64,000 nucleotides of DNA, taken from the NCBI GenBank assembly GCA_045632525.1, contig JAZQWV010000046.1, positions 7,742 through 71,741 of the forward strand, in the 5' to 3' direction. Numbering within the stretch: the first letter of the stretch is position 1; every line of letters starts with the position of its first letter. Positions 28,605 to 38,692 of this stretch are shown here, piece by piece. The notes below the pieces were generated by a model, which saw only the letters and a program-made list of their open reading frames with translations, had not been told where the DNA came from and made no database searches. This stretch comes from Fimenecus sp045632525. GTDB taxonomy: Bacteria; Bacillota; Clostridia; Oscillospirales; Acutalibacteraceae. The position numbers and the translations under genes were made by a program.

Positions 28605-29477
28605 TTATATAATTTTTACCCCTAAACCTTCACCAAAAACTCCGCCATTTTTGATATATTCAATTGCAGTTCTGCGAAGGTCTGTGTTCTTTTTAAGTCC
28701 ACCTGTGAAGCCATAGCTACCTGACTTTTTTTTGTTTTTCATAAGGTCGGCATTTTTAATTTTCACACCGAAAAGCCAACGATATGTAGGGTGTGGTGCT
28801 TCTTTTTCTTCAACAAGCTCAAAAAGTTTCTGGAATTTTAAAATATTGCTGTCTTCACCCATAAAGTTTTTGTTACCACTATAAAGCAACCAGCTGTGGC
28901 ACATAAACTTGTCGTTAGGAAAATCAGGATAATATTTTGCGAAAAATTCTTGTGCCATAACAAATGATTTTTCACATTCTTCAAAATCTAATTTTGCACC
29001 ACGAGGGATATGCACATTCAAAATTTTGTCACCGAATTTTACTTCATTGTCACCGTTTTTATATGGTGTCTTGAAATAATAAATAAGCTTTTGATATTGC
29101 AATCTGCCGATTTTGAAAATACCTAAATTCATGTGGTGCATAATCCAATGAAGCTCATAAAGACCATCTTCGTTGGTTTCAGCTTTATGGTCATCAATCC
29201 AGATTTTAATATCGCTCATTGTGTCCCAGAAAATTTCTTCAGGAATCCCTTTTTCTTGGTATCTGTCCCAAACAGTTGGCAAAAAGGCATAGACAAGTGA
29301 GAGCTTCATCATAGGGTTTTGTTTAAGCAATGGCTCCCAACGGTTTTGGTTGCAAAGCACAAGATAAAGTTTAACCGTTGTTTTATGCTTGTTTATGTAG
29401 CACTCAATTCTGTTTGCCAATTCTTCGCTATTATAAATTCTTAAAAAAACCTCTTTTGAACGAGCCAAATCAATCAT
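28605..29477 (-). CDS. Acyltransferase-domain protein (GNAT_C type)
   Basis: 290 residues from the ATG at 29477, preceded by GGGAGAA; a longer ORF start lacks a ribosome site. The C-terminal half (HIPRGAKLDFEECEKSF, MCHSWLLYSG, SNILKFQKLFEL) fits the GNAT-like C-terminal domain found with an N-terminal acyltransferase domain in Firmicutes. Substrate unknown. It stands alone between terminators. Confidence 0.6.
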   Translation of the reverse strand: MIDLARSKEVFLRIYNSEELANRIECYINKHKTTVKLYLVLCNQNRWEPLLKQNPMMKLSLVYAFLPTVWDRYQEKGIPEEIFWDTMSDIKIWIDDHKAETNEDGLYELHWIMHHMNLGIFKIGRLQYQKLIYYFKTPYKNGDNEVKFGDKILNVHIPRGAKLDFEECEKSFVMAQEFFAKYYPDFPNDKFMCHSWLLYSGNKNFMGEDSNILKFQKLFELVEEKEAPHPTYRWLFGVKIKNADLMKNKKKSGSYGFTGGLKKNTDLRRTAIEYIKNGGVFGEGLGVKII

Positions 29478-29585
29478 AACAATTCTCCCAAATCTATTTT
29501 TTTCCATTTTATCACATTTTTTCAAAAAATTAAATATGTTTATACATTTTCTTCACGGGCAAAATATTTATGCGAGGTGAGAATA

Positions 29586-29702
29586 ATGAATAATCAAAAC
29601 AACAATAACAAAAATAATGCAAAAAATAAAAACAAGAACAACCCAACAAACGTAAAAGAAAACCCATCAATGAAGAACGAAAAAAAACAGGATAATAGAT
29701 AA
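29586..29702 (+). CDS. Tiny Asn/Lys-rich protein
   Basis: A 38-residue ORF made almost only of N, K, Q, E and P, with GAGGTGAG placed well before its ATG and a terminator just after the stop. Low-complexity hydrophilic proteins of this size occur among small spore and stress proteins of Firmicutes, but no family signature is visible. The signals argue that it is expressed. Confidence 0.5.
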   Translation: MNNQNNNNKNNAKNKNKNNPTNVKENPSMKNEKKQDNR

Positions 29703-29709
29703 CAAAAAA

Positions 29710-29732
29710 GAGGCATCAGTTTTTGATGCCTC
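29710..29732. terminator. Bidirectional terminator
   Basis: Stem GAGGCATCA / TGATGCCTC, A-rich before and T-rich after, between the tiny ORF and the convergent acyltransferase gene. Confidence 0.8.
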
Positions 29733-29738
29733 ATACTT

Positions 29739-30920
29739 TTATTTATAATCTTTACCAATTAAATATCTCCACGCAGCAACATATTTTGATGTGGCTCTCG
29801 GTTTGTGAGTTTTGATATAGAAATATCTCTCTTGGTCAATAATGAGCAATGCTTCAATTGAAATGCTCATAACAAGTTTAACCGTGTCAAGTGGAATTGT
29901 GATGGTTTCATTCTCATTGAGAACTATCTCAAATCTATCCTGACAAATTCGGAGCATTGCATTTTCAGAAATTGATTTTCTCTTTCTGTCAACTATTGTT
30001 GCAATTCGTTGACCACCTTCTTCGAAAATCAACTCACCAGTGCCAGCTTTAAGCACTCGTTCTTTCCATTGCTCTTTCTGCCATTTATCCCAATCAAGAA
30101 TATTGTCAAAAACAAGTGGCTTGTGCACTTGGTGAAAAAATCCGTCTGCACGAAGCTCTGTGACATATCCACAATCGCAGGTGAGAAAATCACCCTTTGA
30201 GTGAAGCTTACCAACCTCAAAGCAATGTGGACACATAAATAAAACTCTCTCAACATGTTCTGCAAGATTCTTGCCCTTATATTGATGTTTGTTTTCTTTA
30301 AGGTCTTCAAAAACATTTACATAAATATCGTTTCTGATAATTTCGTTGATTTCTTCAACGGTCATATTTTTAAGTTCTTCAGGAGAATACTCTCTCACAA
30401 CACCACCGCGGACAGGACCTTTTCTAAGCCCTGTGCCCCATTTAGGAGTGTGAAAATATCCACCATTTAATCTGAAGGTAATAAGCGCAACACCCGAGTC
30501 TTTAATAAGCTGACCTGTTCTTGGTGAGAAAAAGCCTGTTTCACCATTTGGAGTGATTGTACCTTCAACGCAAATAGCAACGCTGACGCCTTCTCTGATA
30601 CTTTTAAGAATATCGTCAACCATTGCAGATGATGGCTTTTCGCGTTCACGGACAATAAACCCTGAAACCTTTCTTAAAAGAAAATTTAAAATAGGCTTGT
30701 CCACTAAATGGTCACTAATAACAAAACGCACATATTTTTTTACAGCATAGAGCATATAAACGGGGTCCAACGCGTCAGAATGATTTGCTATTAAAATAAA
30801 CGTGTCGTGTTTTGGTTTATACCTTTTTATTTTAGCGTGACAATAAGCCAAAACAATGCGACCCAAAAGAATACGCGCACCATTTACGGCTGTTTTGTTA
30901 CCTCTTGTTTTCAAAGTCAT
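29739..30920 (-). CDS. PlsC-type lysophospholipid acyltransferase with C-terminal zinc ribbon
   Basis: A 393-residue protein. The N-terminal ~210 residues are a 1-acyl-glycerol-3-phosphate acyltransferase domain: NHSDALDP (the HxxxxD catalytic motif), VAICVEGTITP and related blocks. Then a zinc ribbon MCPHCFEVGK..CDCGY (about 228-252) and a C-terminal domain of about 130 residues follow, longer than plain PlsC (about 240). It acylates lysophosphatidic acid or another lipid at the inner membrane face. No partner genes. Confidence 0.85.
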   Translation of the reverse strand: MTLKTRGNKTAVNGARILLGRIVLAYCHAKIKRYKPKHDTFILIANHSDALDPVYMLYAVKKYVRFVISDHLVDKPILNFLLRKVSGFIVREREKPSSAMVDDILKSIREGVSVAICVEGTITPNGETGFFSPRTGQLIKDSGVALITFRLNGGYFHTPKWGTGLRKGPVRGGVVREYSPEELKNMTVEEINEIIRNDIYVNVFEDLKENKHQYKGKNLAEHVERVLFMCPHCFEVGKLHSKGDFLTCDCGYVTELRADGFFHQVHKPLVFDNILDWDKWQKEQWKERVLKAGTGELIFEEGGQRIATIVDRKRKSISENAMLRICQDRFEIVLNENETITIPLDTVKLVMSISIEALLIIDQERYFYIKTHKPRATSKYVAAWRYLIGKDYK

Positions 30921-31026
30921 AAATTACACCAAATCCCATAAAATCTATACTTAAAGAATAAATGAAATCTTGAATATTGTCAAGGCAAAACAGAAATTTT
31001 GAACAAGTAAATACTGGTTATGTTTA

Positions 31027-31055
31027 TTGCATTTGCATTTAATTTGTAGTAAAAT
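31027..31055 (+). promoter_or_regulatory. Sigma-A type promoter
   Basis: TTGCAT and TAAAAT with a 17-bp spacer; the start codon at 31071 lies 15 bp beyond the -10. Confidence 0.5.
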
Positions 31056-31070
31056 TATATGGGTGATTTT

Positions 31071-31976
31071 ATGCAAGGCAGATTTTATTCGTTAAATGAA
31101 TATCTCTGTAATGAATTCGGTGGCAAGGTTTATAAACTTGCGCTGGATATGGGCTCTACTTGTCCAAACCGTGATGGCACAAAAGACACTCGTGGTTGCA
31201 TTTTCTGTCATAATGGTTCGTCCCATTTTGCTGAAACGGGAATAGATATAAATACCCAGATTGAAAATGCAAAAAACAGGGTTAAAGATAAAATCAAAAC
31301 TGATAAATATATAGCGTATTTTCAGAGTTTCACTAACACTTATGGCAATATAAACAAACTTGAAAATTGTTTTATGACAGCAATCAACCGTGATGATATT
31401 GTGGCTCTGTCAATTGCCACTCGTCCCGACTGTTTGGGCGAAGATGTGCTTTCCTTACTTGAAAAGCTCAATAAAATCAAACCCATCTGGATAGAACTGG
31501 GATTGCAGACATCAAATGAAAAATCTGCAGAGTATATTCGTCGTTGTTACCCTAATTCTACTTATGAAAAAGCCATGAGTGACCTGAAAAGCAGGGGAAT
31601 AACAGTAATAACTCATATAATTATCGGTTTGCCCCACGAAACCAAAGAAGAAATACTGAAAACAGTTGACTTTGCAGTTAAAAACAAAACTGATGGGGTT
31701 AAATTACAACTTCTGCACATTCTCAAAGACACCGACCTTTATGAAGATTACAAAAAAGGTGTAGTTAAACCTTTGAGTTTGGAAGAATATATGGATATTC
31801 TCTTTGCTTGTATTGAGAGAATACCCGAAAATGTTGTTATTCACCGAATAACTGGTGATGCACCTAAATCGCATCTCGTTGAGCCAATGTGGAGTGCCAA
31901 TAAGAAAAATGTGCTCAATACAATAAATAAAGAGTTAGAAAAAAGAGATATAATTCAAGGGAAGTGTAAAAAATGA
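31071..31976 (+). CDS. Radical SAM protein, YhcC/TIGR01212 family
   Basis: 301 residues from the ATG at 31071 (GGGTG spaced six). The start RFYSLNEYLCNEFGGKVYKL and the cluster site TCPNRDGTKDTRGCIFC are diagnostic of the YhcC family, in which the first Cys is spaced farther than in ordinary CxxxCxxC enzymes. The function of the family is not settled. The stop overlaps the start of the alcohol dehydrogenase gene by four bases (ATGA), so translation is coupled. Confidence 0.88.
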   Translation: MQGRFYSLNEYLCNEFGGKVYKLALDMGSTCPNRDGTKDTRGCIFCHNGSSHFAETGIDINTQIENAKNRVKDKIKTDKYIAYFQSFTNTYGNINKLENCFMTAINRDDIVALSIATRPDCLGEDVLSLLEKLNKIKPIWIELGLQTSNEKSAEYIRRCYPNSTYEKAMSDLKSRGITVITHIIIGLPHETKEEILKTVDFAVKNKTDGVKLQLLHILKDTDLYEDYKKGVVKPLSLEEYMDILFACIERIPENVVIHRITGDAPKSHLVEPMWSANKKNVLNTINKELEKRDIIQGKCKK

Positions 31977-33097
31977 CTTGGGAATTTTCATTGCCTGTTA
32001 AAATTTATTTTGGAACAGATAAAATTAAAGAATTGCCTAAAATTATTGAAGATTTCGGCTATAAAAGGGGAGTGCTTGTCTGCTCAAACACCCTTAAAAA
32101 GAATGGTGTTGCAGAGGGCATTATTAAAAACTCAAATGGCAGATTAGTGGCAGTTTTTAGTGATATAAGACCAAACCCAACAACGGATAATGTTAATGAT
32201 TGCGTTAAGGTTTTAAGAGAAAATAACGCGGATTTTGCCGTTGCTCTTGGTGGTGGCTCACCGATGGATTGTTGCAAGGCAGCTTGTGCAATTGCAAAAG
32301 GTGACGATATAATTGAAAGTTATCATACAGGTGGAAAACCCATAAATAAAGATGAAGTTATCCCAATGATTGCTGTTGCAACAACAAGTGGCACGGGTAG
32401 TGAAATCACAAATATTTCTGTACTTACAGATTTACAGAAAAATGTGAAATCTACAATGAATGACCCACTTATGTACCCAAAAGCTGCCATCGTTGACCCA
32501 AGACTTACATTGAGCGTACCACCACAAGTTACTGCTTCAACGGGACTTGATGTGCTCGCTCACGCATTAGAAAGTGTGTGGAGCGTTTTGCACCAACCAA
32601 TTTGTGAAAGTTGTTCAGTTCACGCTACAAAATTGGTTTTTGAGTGGTTATATAAAGCATATTCTGAGCCTGATAATCTCTTGGCAAGAGAAAGAATGTC
32701 AGAGGCATCAATCGTTGCGGGGGTGGCATTTAGTAACCCAAGAACAGCAGGTAGCCACGCGTGTTCGTTCCCACTTACAAATCTTTATGGCGTACCACAT
32801 GGTGAAGCCTGTGCAATGACACTTGATTTCTTCACAAGATATAATGCAGAAGCAGAAAATGGCAGACTCAATAAATTTGCCCGTGATTGTGGATTTGCAG
32901 ACGCTTATGAATTAGCTGATGCAATCACAAATCTTAAAAAGCAGATGGGAATGGCTTGCACTCTTACAGAAATAGGTGTTAAAACCGATGAAGAAATTGA
33001 AATACTTACAAAAATGAGTATGACACCACTTATGGAGAGAAATATTATTCCACTCTCATACTACGATATAAAAAACATGTATATCTCAATGAAATAA
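31973..33097 (+). CDS. Iron-containing alcohol dehydrogenase
   Basis: A 374-residue group III alcohol dehydrogenase. NAD-binding GGGSPMDCCKA, TTSGTGSEIT, and metal ligands in GLDVLAHALES (Asp and His) and VPHGEA. It would interconvert an aldehyde and alcohol with NAD(P)H, probably in fermentation. Its four-base overlap with the YhcC-like gene suggests one transcript. Substrate unknown. Confidence 0.9.
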   Translation: MTWEFSLPVKIYFGTDKIKELPKIIEDFGYKRGVLVCSNTLKKNGVAEGIIKNSNGRLVAVFSDIRPNPTTDNVNDCVKVLRENNADFAVALGGGSPMDCCKAACAIAKGDDIIESYHTGGKPINKDEVIPMIAVATTSGTGSEITNISVLTDLQKNVKSTMNDPLMYPKAAIVDPRLTLSVPPQVTASTGLDVLAHALESVWSVLHQPICESCSVHATKLVFEWLYKAYSEPDNLLARERMSEASIVAGVAFSNPRTAGSHACSFPLTNLYGVPHGEACAMTLDFFTRYNAEAENGRLNKFARDCGFADAYELADAITNLKKQMGMACTLTEIGVKTDEEIEILTKMSMTPLMERNIIPLSYYDIKNMYISMK

Positions 33098-33156
33098 TAG
33101 GAAAAAATTTCAATTAGAAATAGATTATTCATATTTTTGTGCTATAATAAAAAATA

Positions 33157-36100
33157 ATGTTTTTGCAAATGGGGTGTTGTGCTTTGAAAAACTTTGCAAA
33201 TATAATAGTTAAGGGACACAAGGTAATTCTCGCATTGATGTTGGTTCTTTGTGTAGGCTGTGCATTGCTCATACCATCAGTTGAAATTAATACGGATATG
33301 ACAAAATACTTGCCTGACGATTCTTCAATGAAACAAGGCGTTGATGTGATGATGGAAGATTTCACAGCAATGGCAATGTCACAGACCATTAGGGTTATGT
33401 TTGAAGATTTGAGTCAGGACGAAGTCTATGCAATTCGCAATCAACTTGAAAACATAGAATATGTTGACAGCGTTTCATATATTGAGGGTAGTGAAGATTA
33501 CAATAAAGATAATTACACAAAATTTGTTGTGAATACTTCATATACATATGGCTCACCTGAAGAGCTTTCAATTGAAAAAACAATCAAAGAACAGTTCAAA
33601 GATTATAAAATGAATTATTTGAATGATAACCCAAGCAGCATGGAATTACCTTGGATTATCATTGCAGTTGCTATTGTCATTCTATTTGTAATTCTCTTTT
33701 TAATGAGCAGTTCTTGGTTTGAACCTGTACTTTTTATGGCAACAATAGGTATTGCTATAGCTATAAATATGGGCACGAATATTGTGCTTGGTAGCGTTTC
33801 GCAGATTACAATGTCAATCGCAGCAATTTTGCAATTAGTTCTCTCAATGGACTATTCAATCATTCTTGCAAACCGTTATCGCCAAGAAAAACTCTTGTGT
33901 GACGATATTGAAGAAGCAATGAAAAATGCTTGGAAAAATGCATTTTCTTCAATTATGAGTAGTGGTATGACAACTGTTATCGGTCTTATTATGCTTGTGT
34001 TTATGAGCTTTAAGATTGGTATGGACTTAGGTCTTGTTCTTGCAAAAGGCGTTCTTTGCAGTATGATTTGTGTTCTTACTGTCTTACCTGCATTGTTGCT
34101 CATCTTTGATGAAAAAATTGAAGATACTGAAAAAGATGAATTGTCTTTACCAATGGGACTTTTATCAAAGGTGCAATATAAAGTAAGAAAACCATTGGCA
34201 GTATTCTTTGCTATTTTATTTGTGGTTACAGCATTTTTACAAAATACAACAAAAATTGTTTATTCAATTTCGCCTGAAGACCCAATTGCAGATGTGTTCA
34301 CACCAACAAATCCCGTTATTCTTCTCTATAATAACGAAGACGAAGAAAATGCAGATAAAGTGATTAAAGAGTTTGAAAACAAAGATGTTGTTAAAAATGT
34401 TATGAGTTATTCAAACACTTTAGGTAAGAAATTTACATCAAGTGGAATTATGTCCATGATTGATAATATGGGAATTCCAATGACTGTTGATGCATCACTT
34501 ATTGATTTGGTTTATTATAGCTATTTTAATGGTAATAACACATTGCCGATGACAGTCAGTCAGGTAGTTAATTTCATTAAATACCAAGTGATGAGCAATG
34601 ATATGTTCTCATCATTTATCAGCGGTGATATGCAAGAATCCGTTGATAAAATGGATATGTTTGCAAACCCACAAAACCTCACAACACCAATGACCGCTGA
34701 AGAAATTGCAAACAAATTCTCAATGGATGCAAAACAGGTTAAACAACTTATGGTGCTCTATTTTGGTGCAAAAGGTGGAGCGGATTGTGGAACAATGACT
34801 CTTCCTACTTTTTCTGATTTTGTTGTGAATGAGGTTTCAAAAAATCCAACATATTCATCAATGTTTGATGCTGAAACAAAAGAGCAACTCGGAATGCTCA
34901 CAACATTCACCAACAAACAAACTGTAACAGAAAAAAGACATTATGACTCAATGTCTAAACTTATGGGTGTTGATGTTGAAAAGGTGAAGCTTTTCTATGC
35001 TTATCATAAGGTTTATTCACAAAATCCTGAAGTTGTTGACTATGAGCAGGTTATGTCAGAATATCTTGCAATGCAGTTTATCGGCAGTGAATACAAATTG
35101 TCAATTCAGGAGTTCGTGAATTTCATAGTTGATAATAAAGAGATGATAGGCTCTGCAATGACTCCAGAAGATTTAGAAAAACTCACAATGGGTCATGAAA
35201 TTATAAACGGAACAGTTGAAGGCAAGTCATATTCACCTGAAACTTTGGCACAGGTGATGAATATGGAACCCACTCAACTCAAACAGCTTTATCTTCTTTA
35301 TATTAGTGAACATGGCGATACAAGTGGTTGGAAAGTTTCAATTCAGAACTTCATTAACTTTATTATCAGCAATGTGTTACCAAATAAAGATTATGCTTCA
35401 CAATTTCCGGCAGAAACTGCAAATATGCTCAAAGGTGTTAAAAAACTTATTGATGCAACAGTTTCAAATAAAGCATATTCATCATCAGAATTGGCTTCTA
35501 TGTTTGGTGCTCTCACTGACCAGATAGACAGTAACACAATGGATTTGCTCTGTCTCTATTATTCAAGCACACAACAAACTGGTGGCGATTGGAAATTAAC
35601 AATTGAAGAAATGTTTGATTATGTTTCAAATGATATGCTCAACGACCCAAGATTTTCTGGTATGATTGATGGTGCAACTCGTCAAGAAATTTCCAATATG
35701 AAAACTAAACTTGATGACGCAATCAATCAACTTCTTGGTAAAAATCATTCACTTATGATGATTGAGACTTCACTTCCTGTTGAGTCAGCAGAAACAACAG
35801 CATTTATGGATGAACTTTCAGTTTTCTGTGGTGAAAATCTTCAGAAAGATTATTTCTTCATAGGCAACACTCCAATGAGCTATGAAATGGAACAGAGTTT
35901 TGATAAAGAATTGCTCTTTATAACATTACTCACAGCAGTTGCAATCTTTATTGTTGTCGCGCTCACATTCCGCTCATTGTCAATTCCTGCAATTCTTGTG
36001 TTACTTGTTCAATGTGGTGTTTATCTCACAATGACAGTTAACGGAATTATGGGATATAGCATTTATTATCTTGCATTGCTCATTGTTCAATGTATTCTGA

Positions 36101-36411
36101 TGGGTGCTACAATCGACTATGCAATTTTGTTTACAAATTATTATCGTGAAAGTCGAAAGACAATGGATATTAAAGATGCAATCAAGTCAGCCTATGAAGG
36201 CTCAATTCACACAATTCTCACATCGGGTCTTATTATGGTTGTGGTTACGGGCGCAATTGGTTTTAGTCCTGTTGACCCAACAATCGGTCAAATTTGTCAA
36301 ACAATTTCAATTGGCGCACTTTCGGCTATCTTATTAATACTCTTTGTGTTACCTGGTCTTGTGGCAGCCCTTGATAAACTGACAAATAAACAAAAGAAAA
36401 CAGATAAATAA
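33157..36411 (+). CDS. MMPL/RND family exporter with repeated extracytoplasmic insert
   Basis: A protein of about 1,084 residues with two sets of six helices. The first set follows an outer loop (about 40-160); GMDLGLVLAKGV and the second-half helices (about 920-1075, ATIDYAILFTNYYRES) are typical of the MMPL family, which exports lipids or hydrophobic compounds using the proton gradient. Between the halves lies an unusual insert (residues about 455-865) of four and a half repeats of about 80-100 residues. The first in-frame ATG has no clear ribosome site; TTG at 33184 follows GGGGTG by seven bases and may be the true start. A terminator follows. Confidence 0.88.
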   Translation: MFLQMGCCALKNFANIIVKGHKVILALMLVLCVGCALLIPSVEINTDMTKYLPDDSSMKQGVDVMMEDFTAMAMSQTIRVMFEDLSQDEVYAIRNQLENIEYVDSVSYIEGSEDYNKDNYTKFVVNTSYTYGSPEELSIEKTIKEQFKDYKMNYLNDNPSSMELPWIIIAVAIVILFVILFLMSSSWFEPVLFMATIGIAIAINMGTNIVLGSVSQITMSIAAILQLVLSMDYSIILANRYRQEKLLCDDIEEAMKNAWKNAFSSIMSSGMTTVIGLIMLVFMSFKIGMDLGLVLAKGVLCSMICVLTVLPALLLIFDEKIEDTEKDELSLPMGLLSKVQYKVRKPLAVFFAILFVVTAFLQNTTKIVYSISPEDPIADVFTPTNPVILLYNNEDEENADKVIKEFENKDVVKNVMSYSNTLGKKFTSSGIMSMIDNMGIPMTVDASLIDLVYYSYFNGNNTLPMTVSQVVNFIKYQVMSNDMFSSFISGDMQESVDKMDMFANPQNLTTPMTAEEIANKFSMDAKQVKQLMVLYFGAKGGADCGTMTLPTFSDFVVNEVSKNPTYSSMFDAETKEQLGMLTTFTNKQTVTEKRHYDSMSKLMGVDVEKVKLFYAYHKVYSQNPEVVDYEQVMSEYLAMQFIGSEYKLSIQEFVNFIVDNKEMIGSAMTPEDLEKLTMGHEIINGTVEGKSYSPETLAQVMNMEPTQLKQLYLLYISEHGDTSGWKVSIQNFINFIISNVLPNKDYASQFPAETANMLKGVKKLIDATVSNKAYSSSELASMFGALTDQIDSNTMDLLCLYYSSTQQTGGDWKLTIEEMFDYVSNDMLNDPRFSGMIDGATRQEISNMKTKLDDAINQLLGKNHSLMMIETSLPVESAETTAFMDELSVFCGENLQKDYFFIGNTPMSYEMEQSFDKELLFITLLTAVAIFIVVALTFRSLSIPAILVLLVQCGVYLTMTVNGIMGYSIYYLALLIVQCILMGATIDYAILFTNYYRESRKTMDIKDAIKSAYEGSIHTILTSGLIMVVVTGAIGFSPVDPTIGQICQTISIGALSAILLILFVLPGLVAALDKLTNKQKKTDK

Positions 36412-36421
36412 ACTAAAATAA

Positions 36422-36456
36422 AAAAGCAGTTTGATTTTTTTCAAACTGCTTTTTTT
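36422..36456. terminator. Bidirectional terminator
   Basis: Stem AAGCAGTTTGA / TCAAACTGCTT with T8, between convergent transcripts. Confidence 0.85.
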
Positions 36457-37322
36457 TAATCTTCTACCATGTTTTTAATCTTTTGTGGAATAGACAAGTC
36501 AATAAAATTATAAAATTTTCTTGCATTTTCACCTAAAATAAGTTTTTTGTTTTCTTCGCTGATTTTATCTGTTTTTTCTATAAAATCAAGGCTCATTTTA
36601 TAAGTGATTGCAGTCATAGTGCGTGGATAATCACTACCCCACATTAATTTTTCAAATCCAACAAGATTTGCCGATTCAATAATAGCCTCAATAGCAGAAG
36701 GGTAGGGGTAAAACTCAGAATTAAAAAGCCAAGTTATTCCACCACTTTCAATGAATACATTATTATTTTTTGCAAGTTTAATTTGCTCGAGCCAATCTTC
36801 ACGAGTAACCATTCCAAAATGACCAATAGCTATTTTAAGGTCGGGGAACATATCTATAATTTTCTGCATCATTTCTGTCTGCTCGTCACCGTCAGCTAAA
36901 TCAATTGAAATGAACTTGCCATTTTCGTTTGCCACTTTGAAAGGCTCAATGTGATTAAGCAAGTTTTTGTCAGCAAGTCGTCCTGCACAGATTTTAATTC
37001 CGTCAAAATTCGATATGTCACCAAGTGGCTTTTCTTCATATAAAGCACAGATTTTAATTCTGTCACTTTTGCAAGTAAGCAAATATTCGTCTTGATTACC
37101 GTCGATATACTCTTGTGTAATTACAGCGCCCGAAACACCTGCATAATCCATATTAGCGAGAAAGCGTTCAACTGTATTTTCACCATCTGTCATATATGGC
37201 GGCATCATTTGTTTGATTTCACCACCAAAATCACTCTTGCCACCACCGATGTCATAAACAGGCTTGCCGTTGACAATGCCTTGTTGTTTTTTCCATAAAT
37301 GAGCGTGTGCATCAATAATCAT
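36456..37322 (-). CDS. Amidohydrolase-2 family metal-dependent hydrolase
   Basis: A 288-residue TIM-barrel hydrolase: metal ligands in IDAHAHLW, AIGHFG and WGSDYPR. Members hydrolyse lactones or decarboxylate small acids. Its start overlaps the end of uxaA by four bases, making it the last gene of the hexuronate operon; a lactonase or isomerase-like role in that pathway is possible but not shown by sequence. Confidence 0.82.
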   Translation of the reverse strand: MIIDAHAHLWKKQQGIVNGKPVYDIGGGKSDFGGEIKQMMPPYMTDGENTVERFLANMDYAGVSGAVITQEYIDGNQDEYLLTCKSDRIKICALYEEKPLGDISNFDGIKICAGRLADKNLLNHIEPFKVANENGKFISIDLADGDEQTEMMQKIIDMFPDLKIAIGHFGMVTREDWLEQIKLAKNNNVFIESGGITWLFNSEFYPYPSAIEAIIESANLVGFEKLMWGSDYPRTMTAITYKMSLDFIEKTDKISEENKKLILGENARKFYNFIDLSIPQKIKNMVED

Positions 37323-38692
37323 AATGTTACACCGTCCTTAAATATTGCGATTTCACGGTTACCCTGAATCTCATTTTTAGTTAGTTCACCATCTGCAATT
37401 CTTTTTATTAAGTCCAATAATTCATTTGCTTTTCCTTGCTTGTCAAACCCAAAAGCAGAATAGTCAATCCAATGGCTCTTTTTGGTTGCAATGTTGTCAT
37501 TTGACGCTATTTTTATTGTGGGTACAGGTCCACCAAGGGGAGTGCCTCTACCGGTTGTAAACAATACAATATGACAACCAACTGCAGAGAGATTTGTGAT
37601 TGAAACAATATCATTACCGGGACCATTGAGAAGATTAAGCCCTGATTTGGTGAGAGTGTCGCCATAACTTAATACATCAACAACGGGTGCACTTCCACCT
37701 TTTTGCACACAACCAAGAGATTTTTCTTCTAAAGTGGTTATTCCACCTTCCTTATTACCCGGTGATGGATTTTCAGAAACAGGCTCGCCATGGTCTTTGA
37801 AATATTGCTTGAAATTGTTAATAAGCTTTACACTCTTATCAAACACTTCTTTATTTATGCATCTGTCAAAAAGCACGGTTTCTGCGCCAAACATTTCAGG
37901 CACTTCAGTAAGCACCGCAGTGCCACCCATTGCGCAGATTTCGTCAGTGACTAAACCGCAAACTGCATTTGCAGTAATACCTGAAAAACCGTCAGAGCCA
38001 CCACATTTAAGACCAAGTTTAAGTTTTGAAACAGGCACTTCTTCACGCTTGTCGTTAGATGCGTTTTGCTTTAATTCTTCAATAAGTGCAATACCTTGTG
38101 CCAATTCGTCTTCACAGTCTTGTACTGATAAGAATTTAACTCTTTGCTCATTCCAAGTGCCAAGCACTTTTTTCATTTCAGGAATATTGTTGTTTTCACA
38201 ACCAAGACCTAAAACAAGAACACCACCTGCGTTGGGGTGATTAATAAGCCCACGAAGAATAAGTTGAGTAACTGTCATATCATCACCCAACTGACTGCAA
38301 CCATAAGGGTGTGAAAAATGAATAGCACCTGTTTTTTCGGAAAGTTGCTTTGCAATACTGTTAACACAACCAACTGTTGGCACAATCCAGATGTCATTTC
38401 GAATACCAATGTTACCGTTTTCGCGGACATAAGCATTAATTGTAAATGGCTCTTTTGGTGATAACTCTTCAAAATTCGGCTTGTATTCATAAGAAAGAAT
38501 GTCACCTAGTTTTGTTTTCATGTTGTGAGAATGAACAGAGTCACCCTTTTTAATGTTTTCAGTAGCAATGCCAATAGGGTAGCCATATTTAATAATATCA
38601 GCACCTTTTTCTATGTCACAAATTGCAATTTTGTGTCCAGTTTCAAGGTTTACGCAAACATTATCTTTTTCATTTATTGTGATACAATCCAT
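37319..38692 (-). CDS. uxaA: Altronate dehydratase family protein
   Basis: A 457-residue UxaA-family enzyme: an N-terminal SAF domain (about 5-90) and the C-terminal dehydratase part with TVGCVNSIAKQL, SHPYGCSQ, LGLGCENNN and GLKCGGSDGFSG, the Cys residues probably binding an iron-sulfur cluster or metal. It converts D-altronate to 2-keto-3-deoxygluconate in galacturonate breakdown. It overlaps uxaB by 19 bases. A single chain with both domains, as in E. coli UxaA. Some homologues act on galactarate instead. Confidence 0.88.
   Translation of the reverse strand: MDCITINEKDNVCVNLETGHKIAICDIEKGADIIKYGYPIGIATENIKKGDSVHSHNMKTKLGDILSYEYKPNFEELSPKEPFTINAYVRENGNIGIRNDIWIVPTVGCVNSIAKQLSEKTGAIHFSHPYGCSQLGDDMTVTQLILRGLINHPNAGGVLVLGLGCENNNIPEMKKVLGTWNEQRVKFLSVQDCEDELAQGIALIEELKQNASNDKREEVPVSKLKLGLKCGGSDGFSGITANAVCGLVTDEICAMGGTAVLTEVPEMFGAETVLFDRCINKEVFDKSVKLINNFKQYFKDHGEPVSENPSPGNKEGGITTLEEKSLGCVQKGGSAPVVDVLSYGDTLTKSGLNLLNGPGNDIVSITNLSAVGCHIVLFTTGRGTPLGGPVPTIKIASNDNIATKKSHWIDYSAFGFDKQGKANELLDLIKRIADGELTKNEIQGNREIAIFKDGVTL

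Noticed and set aside
37734..38240. 168-residue plus-strand ORF
   Set aside because: Antisense to uxaA with no ribosome site; uxaA has full family motifs.
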